Shown one piece after another: positions 43,293 through 51,176 of a DNA stretch of 62,789 nucleotides. The notes under the pieces were generated by a model, which ran no database searches, was not told the DNA's origin, and worked only from the letters and a program-made list of their open reading frames with translations. Made by a program: the position numbers and the translations under genes. Numbering within the stretch: the stretch's first letter is position 1; the number at the start of each line of letters is the position of its first letter. Source of the stretch: Hydrocarboniphaga sp. (GTDB lineage Bacteria; Pseudomonadota; Gammaproteobacteria; Nevskiales; Nevskiaceae); the NCBI RefSeq assembly GCF_028291725.1, contig NZ_JAQGNT010000072.1:1-62789 (forward strand), written 5' to 3'.

Positions 43293-44615
43293 GTGAGCGT
43301 ACCAACGGTGGCGGTGGTAGGAGCCGGCGTAGCCGGCGCGATGGCAGCCTATCGACTCAAAGCGGCGGGTCTCAAGCCCCTTGTGTTTGAGGCTGGCGAC
43401 TACATTGGTGGCCGGGCAAGAACACTGCGTAAAAGCGGCTTCATCTTTGACACCGGCGCAGTGGGTCTGCTGGGCAGCTACAACAGAACCCGGGACGTGG
43501 CGCGAGAAATCGGGATGGGTTCCCAGTTTCTGACTATCAAACCGGTTGGAGCCATACCCAGAGATGGTGTACTCCGGTACCTCGATATGGCGAGACCCAT
43601 CCGCAGTTTTCTGTCGAGTGAGCTTTTCTCCGTCCGCAGTAAATTCAAGATGCTGAAAATGGTTCGCGATGTCGTGAAGCTTCGAAACAATCTCGACTAT
43701 GAGCAGATAGACGCTCTGATTCCGCATGACGTCGAGTCGGTGGAGGAATACTCTCTCAGAGAGCTCAACGAAGAAATCTACGAGTATCTGACCGGCACGC
43801 TGACACGCGGTGCCTGGCTCGCGGCGGCTGATCAGGCGTCGGTCATTCAGTTCTTCTGGACGGCCAAGAACTTCACGCCGCACATGTACTCATTGATGGG
43901 AGGTATGAGTTCACTGCCGGAGACCCTATTGAAGGGAACCGAAGTATTGCTTAACACGCATGTCGTCGATGTGCATGAGGGCAAGCAGGGAGTCAGCGTA
44001 ACGTACGTGAATCAATCGGGCGAAACGACGCGTCCCTTCGAAGCCTGCGTTATCGCCACCGAGCCAAAGCCAGCGACGAAAATTTTTCCGCAGATGATAG
44101 AAGGCCAGAAAACGTACCTGAATACGATCGAATATTCGCGGAGTGTCAACGTACATTTCGGCTTGTCTGCCAAGCCGGATCACCCGGAAATGTACATCAT
44201 GATGCCCAAGCGCGAATGCCCGGACATCACGACCGTTTTTCTTGATCACCTGAAGGCGCCGGATCGCGCGCCTCCCGGAAAGGGCATGATCAGCGTTTTT
44301 CTGCGATCGGATTGGTGCGACGAGAGGTTCGACACCGAGGACAATGTCGTTTTGAAGGAAGTCATAGCCAAGCTGAGGCCGTTTTTCGGGGATATCAGCT
44401 CTTCCGTCGAAGAATCCATGGTGCAGCGCTGGGACTACTGTGCGTTAAAAGTAAAACCGGGAAACGCGCGGCTGATGAGCGAATACAACCGCGCGATCGA
44501 TCCGCAGGCCAGAGTTCAAATCGCCGGGGACTTTGCTCCCTTCTCATCCGTCAACACGGCGGTAGTCAGCGGCGAGAGAGCGGCCAAACGAGTCGTCGAG
44601 AAGCTGCACGCCTAA
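43293..44615 (+). CDS. Flavin-containing amine-oxidase-fold protein C
   Basis: About 440 residues with the GTG start at 43293 (MSVPTVAVVGAG), which gives the short N-terminus seen in its paralogues; an ATG at 43263 would add ten residues but crowds the candidate AraC box. FAD signatures are VVGAGVAGAMAAYRL, GGRARTLRKSGFIFDTGA and the C-terminal AGDFAPFSSVNTAV. The paralogue signature reads HLKAPDRAPPGKGM. It is followed after 91 bases by AveC-like protein C, repeating the oxidase plus membrane-protein pairing. The substrate is unknown. One counted 60-base line in it (43621-43680) is 47% G+C, against 73% at 13141-13200. Confidence 0.8.
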   Translation: MSVPTVAVVGAGVAGAMAAYRLKAAGLKPLVFEAGDYIGGRARTLRKSGFIFDTGAVGLLGSYNRTRDVAREIGMGSQFLTIKPVGAIPRDGVLRYLDMARPIRSFLSSELFSVRSKFKMLKMVRDVVKLRNNLDYEQIDALIPHDVESVEEYSLRELNEEIYEYLTGTLTRGAWLAAADQASVIQFFWTAKNFTPHMYSLMGGMSSLPETLLKGTEVLLNTHVVDVHEGKQGVSVTYVNQSGETTRPFEACVIATEPKPATKIFPQMIEGQKTYLNTIEYSRSVNVHFGLSAKPDHPEMYIMMPKRECPDITTVFLDHLKAPDRAPPGKGMISVFLRSDWCDERFDTEDNVVLKEVIAKLRPFFGDISSSVEESMVQRWDYCALKVKPGNARLMSEYNRAIDPQARVQIAGDFAPFSSVNTAVVSGERAAKRVVEKLHA

Positions 44616-44657
44616 GTGCTCTGGGATGCGCTACTCGCCGTAACAGGGTCGCGTCCG

Positions 44658-44685
44658 GCGACGTGCGACGTGCGACGTTCGATGT
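44658..44685 (+). repeat. 7-bp tandem repeats before AveC-like protein C
   Basis: Three exact GCGACGT units (44658-44664, 44665-44671, 44672-44678) and a degenerate TCGATGT unit fill part of the 91-base gap between flavoprotein C and the membrane protein. This is likely slippage-generated; copy number could vary. Confidence 0.75.
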
Positions 44686-44706
44686 TCGTGACGATTGGGA
44701 AACAAG

Positions 44707-45531
44707 ATGATCTTCGGTAATGCACTAGCCGCTGAACCTCCCTATGACATGGTGATGCCGGCGCTCGGACAAAGTTGGTTTTTTGTGGCGATGTGCGTTC
44801 CGGTGGTAGTCGCGCTCTTTTTCGCGCTTCGATACTGGCGGTCGAGCGGTTCACCCATTGGGCTGCTCTTTCTTCTGGGTGGTGCATGGACGTATTTCAA
44901 TGAACCGATAGTCGATACGCTCGGAAAATGCTGGCATCCGGCGTTCGGCATCTGGACATACGCTGTCATATTCGGAATTCACCTTCCGATGTTCGGCATG
45001 CCGGTTTACATGTGGTACATGGGCGGCCAGGCGTTCCTCGCGTATCGGCTGTACGAGAAGGGCATCTCGATGCGGGGCCTTTTTCTGGTCTACCTTTTGT
45101 TCATGCTGACCGATTGTGCGTTTGAGATCCCGGCCCTGAATCTGGGGCTGTATGTCTACTACGGTGATACGCAGCCGCTCGTTTTCATGAACTTTCCCCT
45201 ATGGTGGCCGTTCGTGAATTCCCTGATGCCGATGATGATGGCAGCAGTCGTTTTTCGGCTGGATTCCTTATTGCTTGGACCTCGCCGCCTTCTGGTTATT
45301 CCGTTGATGTGGATGCTGGGTGCGGCGACCAACGGCTTGGTGGGTGCCCCTGTTTGGGTCGCCATACACGCTGATGTAGGCATTGCGACAACGCACTTGG
45401 CTGCCCTGATAACGATCTGTTGCGGTTTGATGGTCTGCTATGCGATAGGGCTTCTGGTCGCCGAAAATGCACCGCTGGTCCATGGACGTAATGACAAGAC
45501 TATAGGTCGGGGGCATCTCCGCCGAGAATGA
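44707..45531 (+). CDS. AveC-like polytopic membrane protein C
   Basis: A 274-residue protein with about seven transmembrane helices. FNEPIVDTLGKCWHP near residue 65 is a polar loop, and the shared pattern reads CAFEIPALNLGLYVYYGDTQ then PLVFMNFPLWWPFVNS, the same order as in proteins A and B. Start ATG 44707 has GGGA upstream; a TTG at 44695 is less likely. It is paired with flavoprotein C, and the last 32 bases overlap the convergent flavoprotein D gene. The conserved acidic, Trp and His residues in membrane-embedded positions suggest an enzyme rather than a channel. The function is not known. Confidence 0.6.
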   Translation: MIFGNALAAEPPYDMVMPALGQSWFFVAMCVPVVVALFFALRYWRSSGSPIGLLFLLGGAWTYFNEPIVDTLGKCWHPAFGIWTYAVIFGIHLPMFGMPVYMWYMGGQAFLAYRLYEKGISMRGLFLVYLLFMLTDCAFEIPALNLGLYVYYGDTQPLVFMNFPLWWPFVNSLMPMMMAAVVFRLDSLLLGPRRLLVIPLMWMLGAATNGLVGAPVWVAIHADVGIATTHLAALITICCGLMVCYAIGLLVAENAPLVHGRNDKTIGRGHLRRE

Positions 45532-46864
45532 TCGCGTCCTGCTGTGCGACGTTGGCGATGATTCGGTCCGCTGCTCGCTTGCCCCATCGGACCGCGGACT
45601 CCATGGACCCGGCTCCGAACAGATCGCCCGCGAGCTGCACGCGAGTTTGATCCGGCAGAGCCCTCAGCAAGCCGCGCGAGCGTTGCCAGAACCCGGGCGT
45701 CGCCAGATAGCCTGCCTTGGGCCATCGGGTGACTTCGCAAATCTCACGATGCCCTTTCAGTTCGGGGAACAGTGTTTCGGCATGGCCGGCCGCCCAGGCT
45801 TCAATCTCGGCGTCGGTCTTTTCGGCATAAACGTCGAAGGCCAGTGTATCGGTATAAAACGTGATGAGGCTGCAGCCCGGCGGCGCGCGATCGGGCGCCT
45901 TGTTGTGTTGCAGGAAACCCAGCAGGAGGTCGGGATATTCCCTGCTGGGAATCGCGATGGCGTAGGCCTTGGAACGGCACAGCGCGTTGTAACCCAGCGA
46001 AACGCTGATCAGCTTCACGCTCTTGAGCCTGGGGCCGAAGTCCGGAGCCAGATTCGCCAGCGGTTCCCATATCCTGCAGCCCACGTCATACATGGCGCCG
46101 ATGACGCAATAGTCGCCTTCCTCGGTATGAGTCAGATTCTGTGCATCGCGGTATTCGATTGTTGCTCCAGTGGCAGTGTCGACGACCCGTGTCACTTCCG
46201 CGCCGTAAATGATCGGAACGCGCTCTGCAATCGCACGCGGCAGGACATCGAGCCCGCCTTTGAGGTTGATCATCGGAGCGGTCCAGTTCGCAAGCGCTCC
46301 CAGCACTCCCAGCATCGAAGATTCCCGCGCCCCGCTGCCAGTGGTCAGCCGGATCGCGGGATCGATCAGATAAGCGGTCGATTCAGCGCCGAACAGGCTT
46401 TGCGAATAGTCCCAGGCATTGCTTGTCGGATCTTCCCGATCTGCCGACTCGACCAGTTCGAACGAATCGATGCCCTGAAGCCGGGGCCTCAGCTTCATGG
46501 CGCCGGCAACCAGGCCGAGCTTGCCCCGCCACGAAAGTGCCTGCGTGAAAGCAGCGGTGAAAGGCCGCCGCGGATCGATGTCGTGGATACTGTCCCCGCG
46601 CATCACGCCCATCACCGGGCTCGAAAGAACGATGCGATCACGGAGGTCCAGCGCGTCGATCAGCGACAGGTATTCCCGATACCCGAGCGTCATCGCATCG
46701 GGACCGGTGTCGATCACGTAAGCCTGCTTGCGGACCGTCTGGACGCGACCGCCGGGGCGGTTCAGCCGTTCCAGCACCAGCACTTTGAAGCCTGCCTGCT
46801 GGAGAGTGAATGCAGCCGCCAGCCCGGAGAGCCCGGCTCCCACCACGATCACTCGTTTAGACGG
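45500..46864 (-). CDS. Flavin-containing amine-oxidase-fold protein D
   Basis: A 454-residue paralogue. VVGAGLSGLAAAFTLQQAG, GGRVQTVRKQAYVIDTGPD and the C-terminal AGDLFGAGSMESAVRWG form the FAD site, and the signature is HNKAPDRAPPGCSL. Start ATG 46864 (MPSKRVIVVGAG) is chosen for its typical short N-terminus. It is the last of a minus-strand group running CrtC-like protein, flavoprotein E, kinase 1, flavoprotein D, with a 111-base gap after kinase 1. It overlaps AveC-like protein C by 32 bases in convergent orientation. Confidence 0.8.
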   Translation of the reverse strand, partial: PSKRVIVVGAGLSGLAAAFTLQQAGFKVLVLERLNRPGGRVQTVRKQAYVIDTGPDAMTLGYREYLSLIDALDLRDRIVLSSPVMGVMRGDSIHDIDPRRPFTAAFTQALSWRGKLGLVAGAMKLRPRLQGIDSFELVESADREDPTSNAWDYSQSLFGAESTAYLIDPAIRLTTGSGARESSMLGVLGALANWTAPMINLKGGLDVLPRAIAERVPIIYGAEVTRVVDTATGATIEYRDAQNLTHTEEGDYCVIGAMYDVGCRIWEPLANLAPDFGPRLKSVKLISVSLGYNALCRSKAYAIAIPSREYPDLLLGFLQHNKAPDRAPPGCSLITFYTDTLAFDVYAEKTDAEIEAWAAGHAETLFPELKGHREICEVTRWPKAGYLATPGFWQRSRGLLRALPDQTRVQLAGDLFGAGSMESAVRWGKRAADRIIANVAQQDAIILGGDAPDL

Positions 46865-46975
46865 CATCGACCCATCTCGGTCGCTTGCGATGATGGCCAC
46901 GCTCGAGCCGGGGCGTCGAGGATGCGGTGATCCTTGGGCTCCGGTATGGACCGGCCCCGCTGTGCCGGGCGGCGT

Positions 46976-48310
46976 TCATGCGGGATACCGCTCCAGCACC
47001 GCGCATAGCTCGCGCGAAATGCGTCGCACCATCCGCGGTATCGCATCGATCGCGGTATGCACCACTTCCATGTCGCGGATCAGTCCCATCGCAATCGCGG
47101 CCCGCGCGTTTATCAGCAGTACGTAAACCCGCAATGCGCTCCACAGCGTGTAGAAATCCTGGGTCAGCGGATCGATCTCCGGCCCGCCAGCGGCTTGGTA
47201 CCGTTGCATGAAGCGATCCCAGGGTACGATCTGGCTGATCCACTCGCGGGCGTAGCCGAAGTCGATCGCGGGATGATCGATGCCCGCCAACTCCCAGTCG
47301 AGAATGGCAGTGAGTCCTTCGCCATCCATGAGCAGGTTATGCGCGCCGATATCGTTGTGAACCAGCGCTTCCAGGCCACCGTCGATGCGGTGGCAATTGC
47401 GTTCCAGCCAGCCCAGGGCAAGGCCGATGCAGTGCGCCGGGACTCCGTAGCGTGACTGCACGGCGCGAAAGCCGTCGAGCACCGCCTTCATTTGATGCGG
47501 TGTGCGGGCGCCCGGCGCAACGCCGGCTTCGACGAATGCGGCAACCGGGAGGCGATGCAGCCTCGCCAGTTGTTCGGCGAGATCCAGCACCATGCGTTCC
47601 GAGTGCGGCGGGTTGAAATAGCCGCCCTGCTGCCGCCCCGCCATGCGCGAGACGACCAGAAAAGGGGCGCCCAGTACCATGGACGGCTCGATCAGGAATG
47701 GTTCCGGTACCTTGATTCCGGCGGCGAAGACGCTCTTGAGCAGCGCGTATTCCGAAACCACGGTCGTGCCCTGGACCCCGCCGCCGATCCAGTCCTGGCG
47801 CACGACCAGATCGGCCGGCAGATCGACTGCGCCCTGCTGCTGCGCCAGGATCGTGATCTTGGAGCGTCCCCCGGCGAGTTGCCGTACCTGGGTGATGCGC
47901 AGGCCCGGGCCGCCGCGTGGCTGCGCCTGCAGATAGCGCTCGAAGCCGGCGGCGTCGAAATGGCGCGCGGCGGTACCGGCTTCTGTGAGCCGCCGCTCGG
48001 CAAGCTCCAAATCGATATCGGCTGCCGCCAGCACGGCGGCCTCCAGCCGCGCAAGCTCGATCGGAGGGCGAAGGGCATCGGGCCCGGTCGGAACCGCATT
48101 CAGGGCCTGCAATGCCGTGGTCACCGCATCGGCCGGCGCGATTTCCTGGCCCATTCGCAGCAGTAGCGCAACGCATTCGGCCGCGCGGGTTGCAAGTTCT
48201 CCCTGTACCTGCGGTGCCACCGATTTGTGCAGGAATTCAGCAATCGATAGCAGGACGCCGCGCGCAGCCAGCGGCTCGTGTGTCAGTGGGCTCGCATTCG
48301 GAATATCCAT
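46976..48310 (-). CDS. APH-fold phosphotransferase 1 with N-terminal helical domain
   Basis: About 444 residues. The kinase half has QLAGGRSKITILAQ (nucleotide loop), the catalytic-loop HNDIGAHNLLMD (a Brenner HxDxxxxN variant) and the metal-binding ILDWELAGIDHP. Residues ~1-150 form a separate helical region (VAPQVQGELATRAAECVALL) with counterparts in four other kinases here. This family includes ACAD10/11 and LvaA enzymes, which phosphorylate 4-hydroxyacyl-CoAs, as well as other small-molecule kinases. The start is uncertain: ATG 48310 follows the upstream stop by four bases; ATG 48334 overlaps it. It lies between flavoproteins D and E. Confidence 0.75.
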   Translation of the reverse strand: MDIPNASPLTHEPLAARGVLLSIAEFLHKSVAPQVQGELATRAAECVALLLRMGQEIAPADAVTTALQALNAVPTGPDALRPPIELARLEAAVLAAADIDLELAERRLTEAGTAARHFDAAGFERYLQAQPRGGPGLRITQVRQLAGGRSKITILAQQQGAVDLPADLVVRQDWIGGGVQGTTVVSEYALLKSVFAAGIKVPEPFLIEPSMVLGAPFLVVSRMAGRQQGGYFNPPHSERMVLDLAEQLARLHRLPVAAFVEAGVAPGARTPHQMKAVLDGFRAVQSRYGVPAHCIGLALGWLERNCHRIDGGLEALVHNDIGAHNLLMDGEGLTAILDWELAGIDHPAIDFGYAREWISQIVPWDRFMQRYQAAGGPEIDPLTQDFYTLWSALRVYVLLINARAAIAMGLIRDMEVVHTAIDAIPRMVRRISRELCAVLERYPA

Positions 48311-48314
48311 AGCC

Positions 48315-49661
48315 TCAGTTCTTTCGGTGTCCATAGTGATGCGCGAGGTTTCCGGCGGCGCGTTCGCCCCAGACCATCGCGCCCTCCTGGTTGGTCTTGG
48401 TGAACAGATCGCCGGCGATCTGCACCCGCGCCGACGCAGGCAGGTGCTCGATGATTTCGGCGACATGCTTGAAATAGCCCGGTCCGTTGTAATTGGACAT
48501 GCGCGGCCAGCGTGCGACCTGCGAGAACTCGAACGAGCCCGACAGCTCCGGAAACAGCTTTTCGGCTCTGGCCCTGGCCCATTGCTCGAGTTCCGCGTCG
48601 GGCCAGTCGAGCATTTTTTCAGTGGCCTGCGTGTCGGACGCGAGTTGCAGCAGGCTATGCCCGGCCGGTGCGCGATGGGGCGCCTTGTTATGGTCCAGGA
48701 AGATCAGCATCAGCTCCGCGTCTTCGACTCGAGGCACCTGCACGATATAGGCACCCAGATGAGTCCGCGCGCGATAGCCAAGATAGATCTTGATCATCTT
48801 GATGAAGCGCAGCTGTGCTTTCAGGCCGGCGGAGATTTGCTTGAGATAGCCGTAGATCTCGATAGCCTGATGATAAGGAACCGCAATCACCGCCACGTCG
48901 AAACGCTCGGTGGATCGAGCACCGGTGGAGTCCTCGACGCTGACCTGCACGCCATCCGCGTCCTCCACGACCGCCGTTGCGCGGCTGCGGAGCCGGACGT
49001 CGAGTTTCGCCGCCAGTGCGTCGGTCAGGGTCGACTGGCCGTCGCGGAAGCTGTACATGGCACCGCCACCGGCGAGCACCAGTTCGGAGAGCAGGTTGAG
49101 CGGGGAGGCGTAGCCCGCGCTGGCGCCGCCGAGCATTCGCGAGAGCGGATCGATCACATAATCGGTTACCTCGGCGCCGAAGTGGCGCAGGCCGAACGCT
49201 TCCGCCGTCGAATGCTCGTGGTCCAGGTGCGCGTGCTCATGCATGAACGCCGGGTTCATGCCGGCCAGCAGCGGCTTGAGCTTGCGCATGCCGGAGATCA
49301 TGCGCAGCTTGGCCGAAAGTGACAGCGCCCGCGTGGTGGCCATGGACCATGGGCTTGCGCTGTCCATGGTCTCGATGCGGCCGTCCCTCAGCGTGCCCAT
49401 GAGCGAGGGAATCTTGACAATTTGCTGCGTCAGGCCGAGTTCTTCCGCTAGCTGGAGATAGCGCGTATAGCCGTGCGTGAACAGGTCTGCGCCTTGCTCC
49501 ATCAGATAGCCGTTCCTGCGCAGCGTGCTCACGCGTCCGCCTGCACGATCGGACGCTTCGAAAACCCGGACGTCGAAGCCCGCCAGCTGCAGGCGGTAGG
49601 CTGCCGTCATCCCGGAGATGCCGGCGCCGATGACGGCAGCCCGCCGTGTGTTCGTGGTCAT
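48315..49661 (-). CDS. Flavin-containing amine-oxidase-fold protein E
   Basis: A 448-residue paralogue. VIGAGISGMTAAYRLQLAG, GGRVSTLRRNGYLMEQGAD and the C-terminal AGDLFTKTNQEGAMVWGER form the FAD pocket. The signature reads HNKAPHRAPAGHSL. The Asp usual in the DTGA segment is Glu-Gln here (EQGAD), a small change next to the flavin. Its start lies six bases after the CrtC-like gene stop, and kinase 1 follows directly, so the three are one operon. The His-rich loop HEHAHLDHEHS near residue 145 is unusual and absent from the paralogues. Confidence 0.8.
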   Translation of the reverse strand: MTTNTRRAAVIGAGISGMTAAYRLQLAGFDVRVFEASDRAGGRVSTLRRNGYLMEQGADLFTHGYTRYLQLAEELGLTQQIVKIPSLMGTLRDGRIETMDSASPWSMATTRALSLSAKLRMISGMRKLKPLLAGMNPAFMHEHAHLDHEHSTAEAFGLRHFGAEVTDYVIDPLSRMLGGASAGYASPLNLLSELVLAGGGAMYSFRDGQSTLTDALAAKLDVRLRSRATAVVEDADGVQVSVEDSTGARSTERFDVAVIAVPYHQAIEIYGYLKQISAGLKAQLRFIKMIKIYLGYRARTHLGAYIVQVPRVEDAELMLIFLDHNKAPHRAPAGHSLLQLASDTQATEKMLDWPDAELEQWARARAEKLFPELSGSFEFSQVARWPRMSNYNGPGYFKHVAEIIEHLPASARVQIAGDLFTKTNQEGAMVWGERAAGNLAHHYGHRKN

Positions 49662-49667
49662 CGGCGA

Positions 49668-50681
49668 TCAGCGGCGTGAATTCATGCGGTGAACGAAGTC
49701 CGTCCACTGGCATTCCTGCGAATCTCCCCAGCCGACGCGGTTCTCGCACTGCCAGCGCACCAGGCCGATGTGGATGCTGACGTTTGGCCAGAAGCCCGAG
49801 GGGCTGGACGATTCGACGGTGCCGGTGATGCGCAGGCGTTCGCCGTCCTGATCGACCAGTTCCAGCTCGTGCGACAGCGGGCACAGGCTGAGCGGATCGC
49901 GCCTGGTCAGCTTGATGCCTTCGACCACGCGCTTGTGTTCGCCGTTGCGGTAGATCCAGCCGCCCTTCAGAACCTGCTCGTCGGGAACCTGATACAGCCC
50001 CAGCCATTCCGGCGAGCGCCGGGGATGATCGGTCAGCGTGCAGTTGAACGAGAAGTCCTCGCCGAACACACCGGTGAGCCAGGCGATCGGTGGAAATGGC
50101 GTCGGCTCTTCGCGACGTGCTTCGCCCCAGGAGCGATCGCGGACGTTGTAGCCGTCGACCTCGTAGCGTTTGCCGCGCAGGCTCAGAAAGCCCTTGGTCT
50201 TCATCGTCTGCTCGAAATGCTTGCGATTCGGCAGCATCGCCGGCGGTGTCAGCGCGGTATAGCTGATGTCGAGAGCATTGCCCCGGCTTGCGTCCTCGTA
50301 GCGGATGCGGATCAGTTTGAACGGCTCGATCACGTCCACCTGATAGCCGACATCGGTTTTGTAATGATCGATGCCGGCGGCGATCGTCTGCTCGCTCATG
50401 AACATGCGGAAATCGTAAAGCTCCGCCGCCAGGTGATGCGGCTTGATGCCCTGCCAGGCGGCGACGCCGCTGCTCAAGGTCCCCAGGTTGGGGTGGTGCC
50501 ATAAGTAGGAAAAGCCGTGGATCCGGGCTTCGGGCACGCTGAAACCGAAGTATTGGGTTTCGGTCAGCGCATCGTGCTGAATGTCGTTCTTCGCGGCCGG
50601 GTGCAGCAGTTCGTCCTCCGGACCATAGGGCCCGAATCCAAGGGCGGCCTGGTGGTGCAAGAACGATTGATCGTCGGACAT
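49668..50681 (-). CDS. CrtC/AttH-like lipocalin-fold protein A
   Basis: A 337-residue protein with the internal motif GYNVRDRSWGEAR and a beta-rich, aromatic sequence (HGFSYLWHHPNLG), resembling the carotenoid 1,2-hydratase (CrtC)/AttH family and DUF7064/7065-type proteins. CrtC adds water to the end double bond of a carotenoid. A homologous motif, GYAVRDHSRG, appears in the second such protein at 58974, although overall similarity is low. It begins a minus-strand operon with flavoprotein E and kinase 1, and AGGAG seven bases before its ATG fits well. It has no signal peptide, so it is probably cytoplasmic. It may hydrate, cyclise or bind a polyene- or terpene-like molecule. Confidence 0.65.
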   Translation of the reverse strand: MSDDQSFLHHQAALGFGPYGPEDELLHPAAKNDIQHDALTETQYFGFSVPEARIHGFSYLWHHPNLGTLSSGVAAWQGIKPHHLAAELYDFRMFMSEQTIAAGIDHYKTDVGYQVDVIEPFKLIRIRYEDASRGNALDISYTALTPPAMLPNRKHFEQTMKTKGFLSLRGKRYEVDGYNVRDRSWGEARREEPTPFPPIAWLTGVFGEDFSFNCTLTDHPRRSPEWLGLYQVPDEQVLKGGWIYRNGEHKRVVEGIKLTRRDPLSLCPLSHELELVDQDGERLRITGTVESSSPSGFWPNVSIHIGLVRWQCENRVGWGDSQECQWTDFVHRMNSRR

Positions 50682-50698
50682 CGAAACTCTCCTGATGA

Positions 50699-50719
50699 GC
50701 TACGCGCGGCCGGCGTAGC
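50699..50719. terminator. Hairpin GCTACGC-N7-GCGTAGC
   Basis: Perfect 7-base arms (50699-50705 and 50713-50719) just upstream of the CrtC-like start and downstream of the receptor remnant. There is no T-tract, so terminator activity is uncertain; it may be a leftover of the lost receptor gene's 3' end. Confidence 0.35.
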
Positions 50720-50744
50720 GGAAGTGGTTGGGAACGGCAGGAAC

Positions 50745-50825
50745 TCAGAAATCCCAGTTGATGCGCAGGCCGCAATTGACCGGCGGTGCGTAGACGGCGC
50801 TGAACAGCGGAATCGAATTCAGGGG
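50745..50825 (-). pseudogene. Remnant of a TonB-dependent receptor C-terminus
   Basis: The last ~27 codons before the stop at 50745-50747 read as a TonB-receptor end: NSIPLFSAVYAPP followed by GLRINWDF with the terminal Phe that barrel-assembly needs. The intact receptors end YGLSVDWTF and YGLRVGLTF. Upstream in this frame the sequence soon loses any barrel character, and nothing resembling a plug or start is found in the remaining ~240 bases. The gene has therefore been almost entirely deleted. The position between two transcription units matches a receptor that once belonged to this operon. Confidence 0.6.
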
Positions 50826-51067
50826 CAGCCGCGGACGCATCCGACCAGACCCGATGGAACGAAATCCCGTAGGCAATACGCGAAATGGGTGTTTCCGTCG
50901 CCGCATGAACTCGATCGATCGCATCTTCTCCTCCTGCATTCTTGTAACGCGGCATCGGCCATCGGCATGAGCCGGAATGCCGATCGATACCGTCGCCGCA
51001 CTCTGCAGCGGCTCGCCTGTGCCGGCGATTCTGACGATACGGTAATAGGTGCTTTATACTATAACAA
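50826..51067. other. Intergenic DNA without a recognisable gene
   Basis: Part of a ~495-base gap between the CrtC-like gene and AveC-like protein D. I see no convincing ORF, RNA or terminator here; short reading frames in it lack family features. The only candidate structure nearby is the operator at 51068. It may be eroded receptor sequence. Confidence 0.6.
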
Positions 51068-51083
51068 TAGTGTGACTATACTA
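51068..51083. promoter_or_regulatory. Operator-like inverted repeat TAGTG-N6-TACTA (site 5)
   Basis: TAGTG TGACTA TACTA, one mismatch to the TAGTA-N6-TACTA consensus; an inner palindrome ATAGT-GTG-ACTAT overlaps it. It is 93 bases before the chosen start of AveC-like protein D and faces the divergent CrtC-like operon. Confidence 0.6.
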
Positions 51084-51176
51084 GGACATTGATAAATCGA
51101 TGCAAGTGGGCGCGTATTTAAATTCGTGCATGGCACGCACCTTGGTCGATATTCCAAGGCACTGGAGGAATTGGAG

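Noticed and set aside
23846-49661. Carotenoid or heme biosynthesis cluster
   Set aside because: CrtI-, CrtC- and protoporphyrinogen-oxidase-like folds are present, but there is no phytoene synthase, prenyl synthase, cyclase or other heme gene, and TonB receptors and acyl-CoA enzymes point to catabolism.
49237-50955. A single 572-codon gene covering the CrtC-like region
   Set aside because: It is an out-of-frame reading of the CrtC-like protein and start of flavoprotein E; the in-frame genes have ribosome-binding sites and family motifs.
51126-51176. Upstream GTG start for AveC-like protein D
   Set aside because: The ATG at 51177 has GGAGG at the ideal spacing and the extra residues show no conserved feature.
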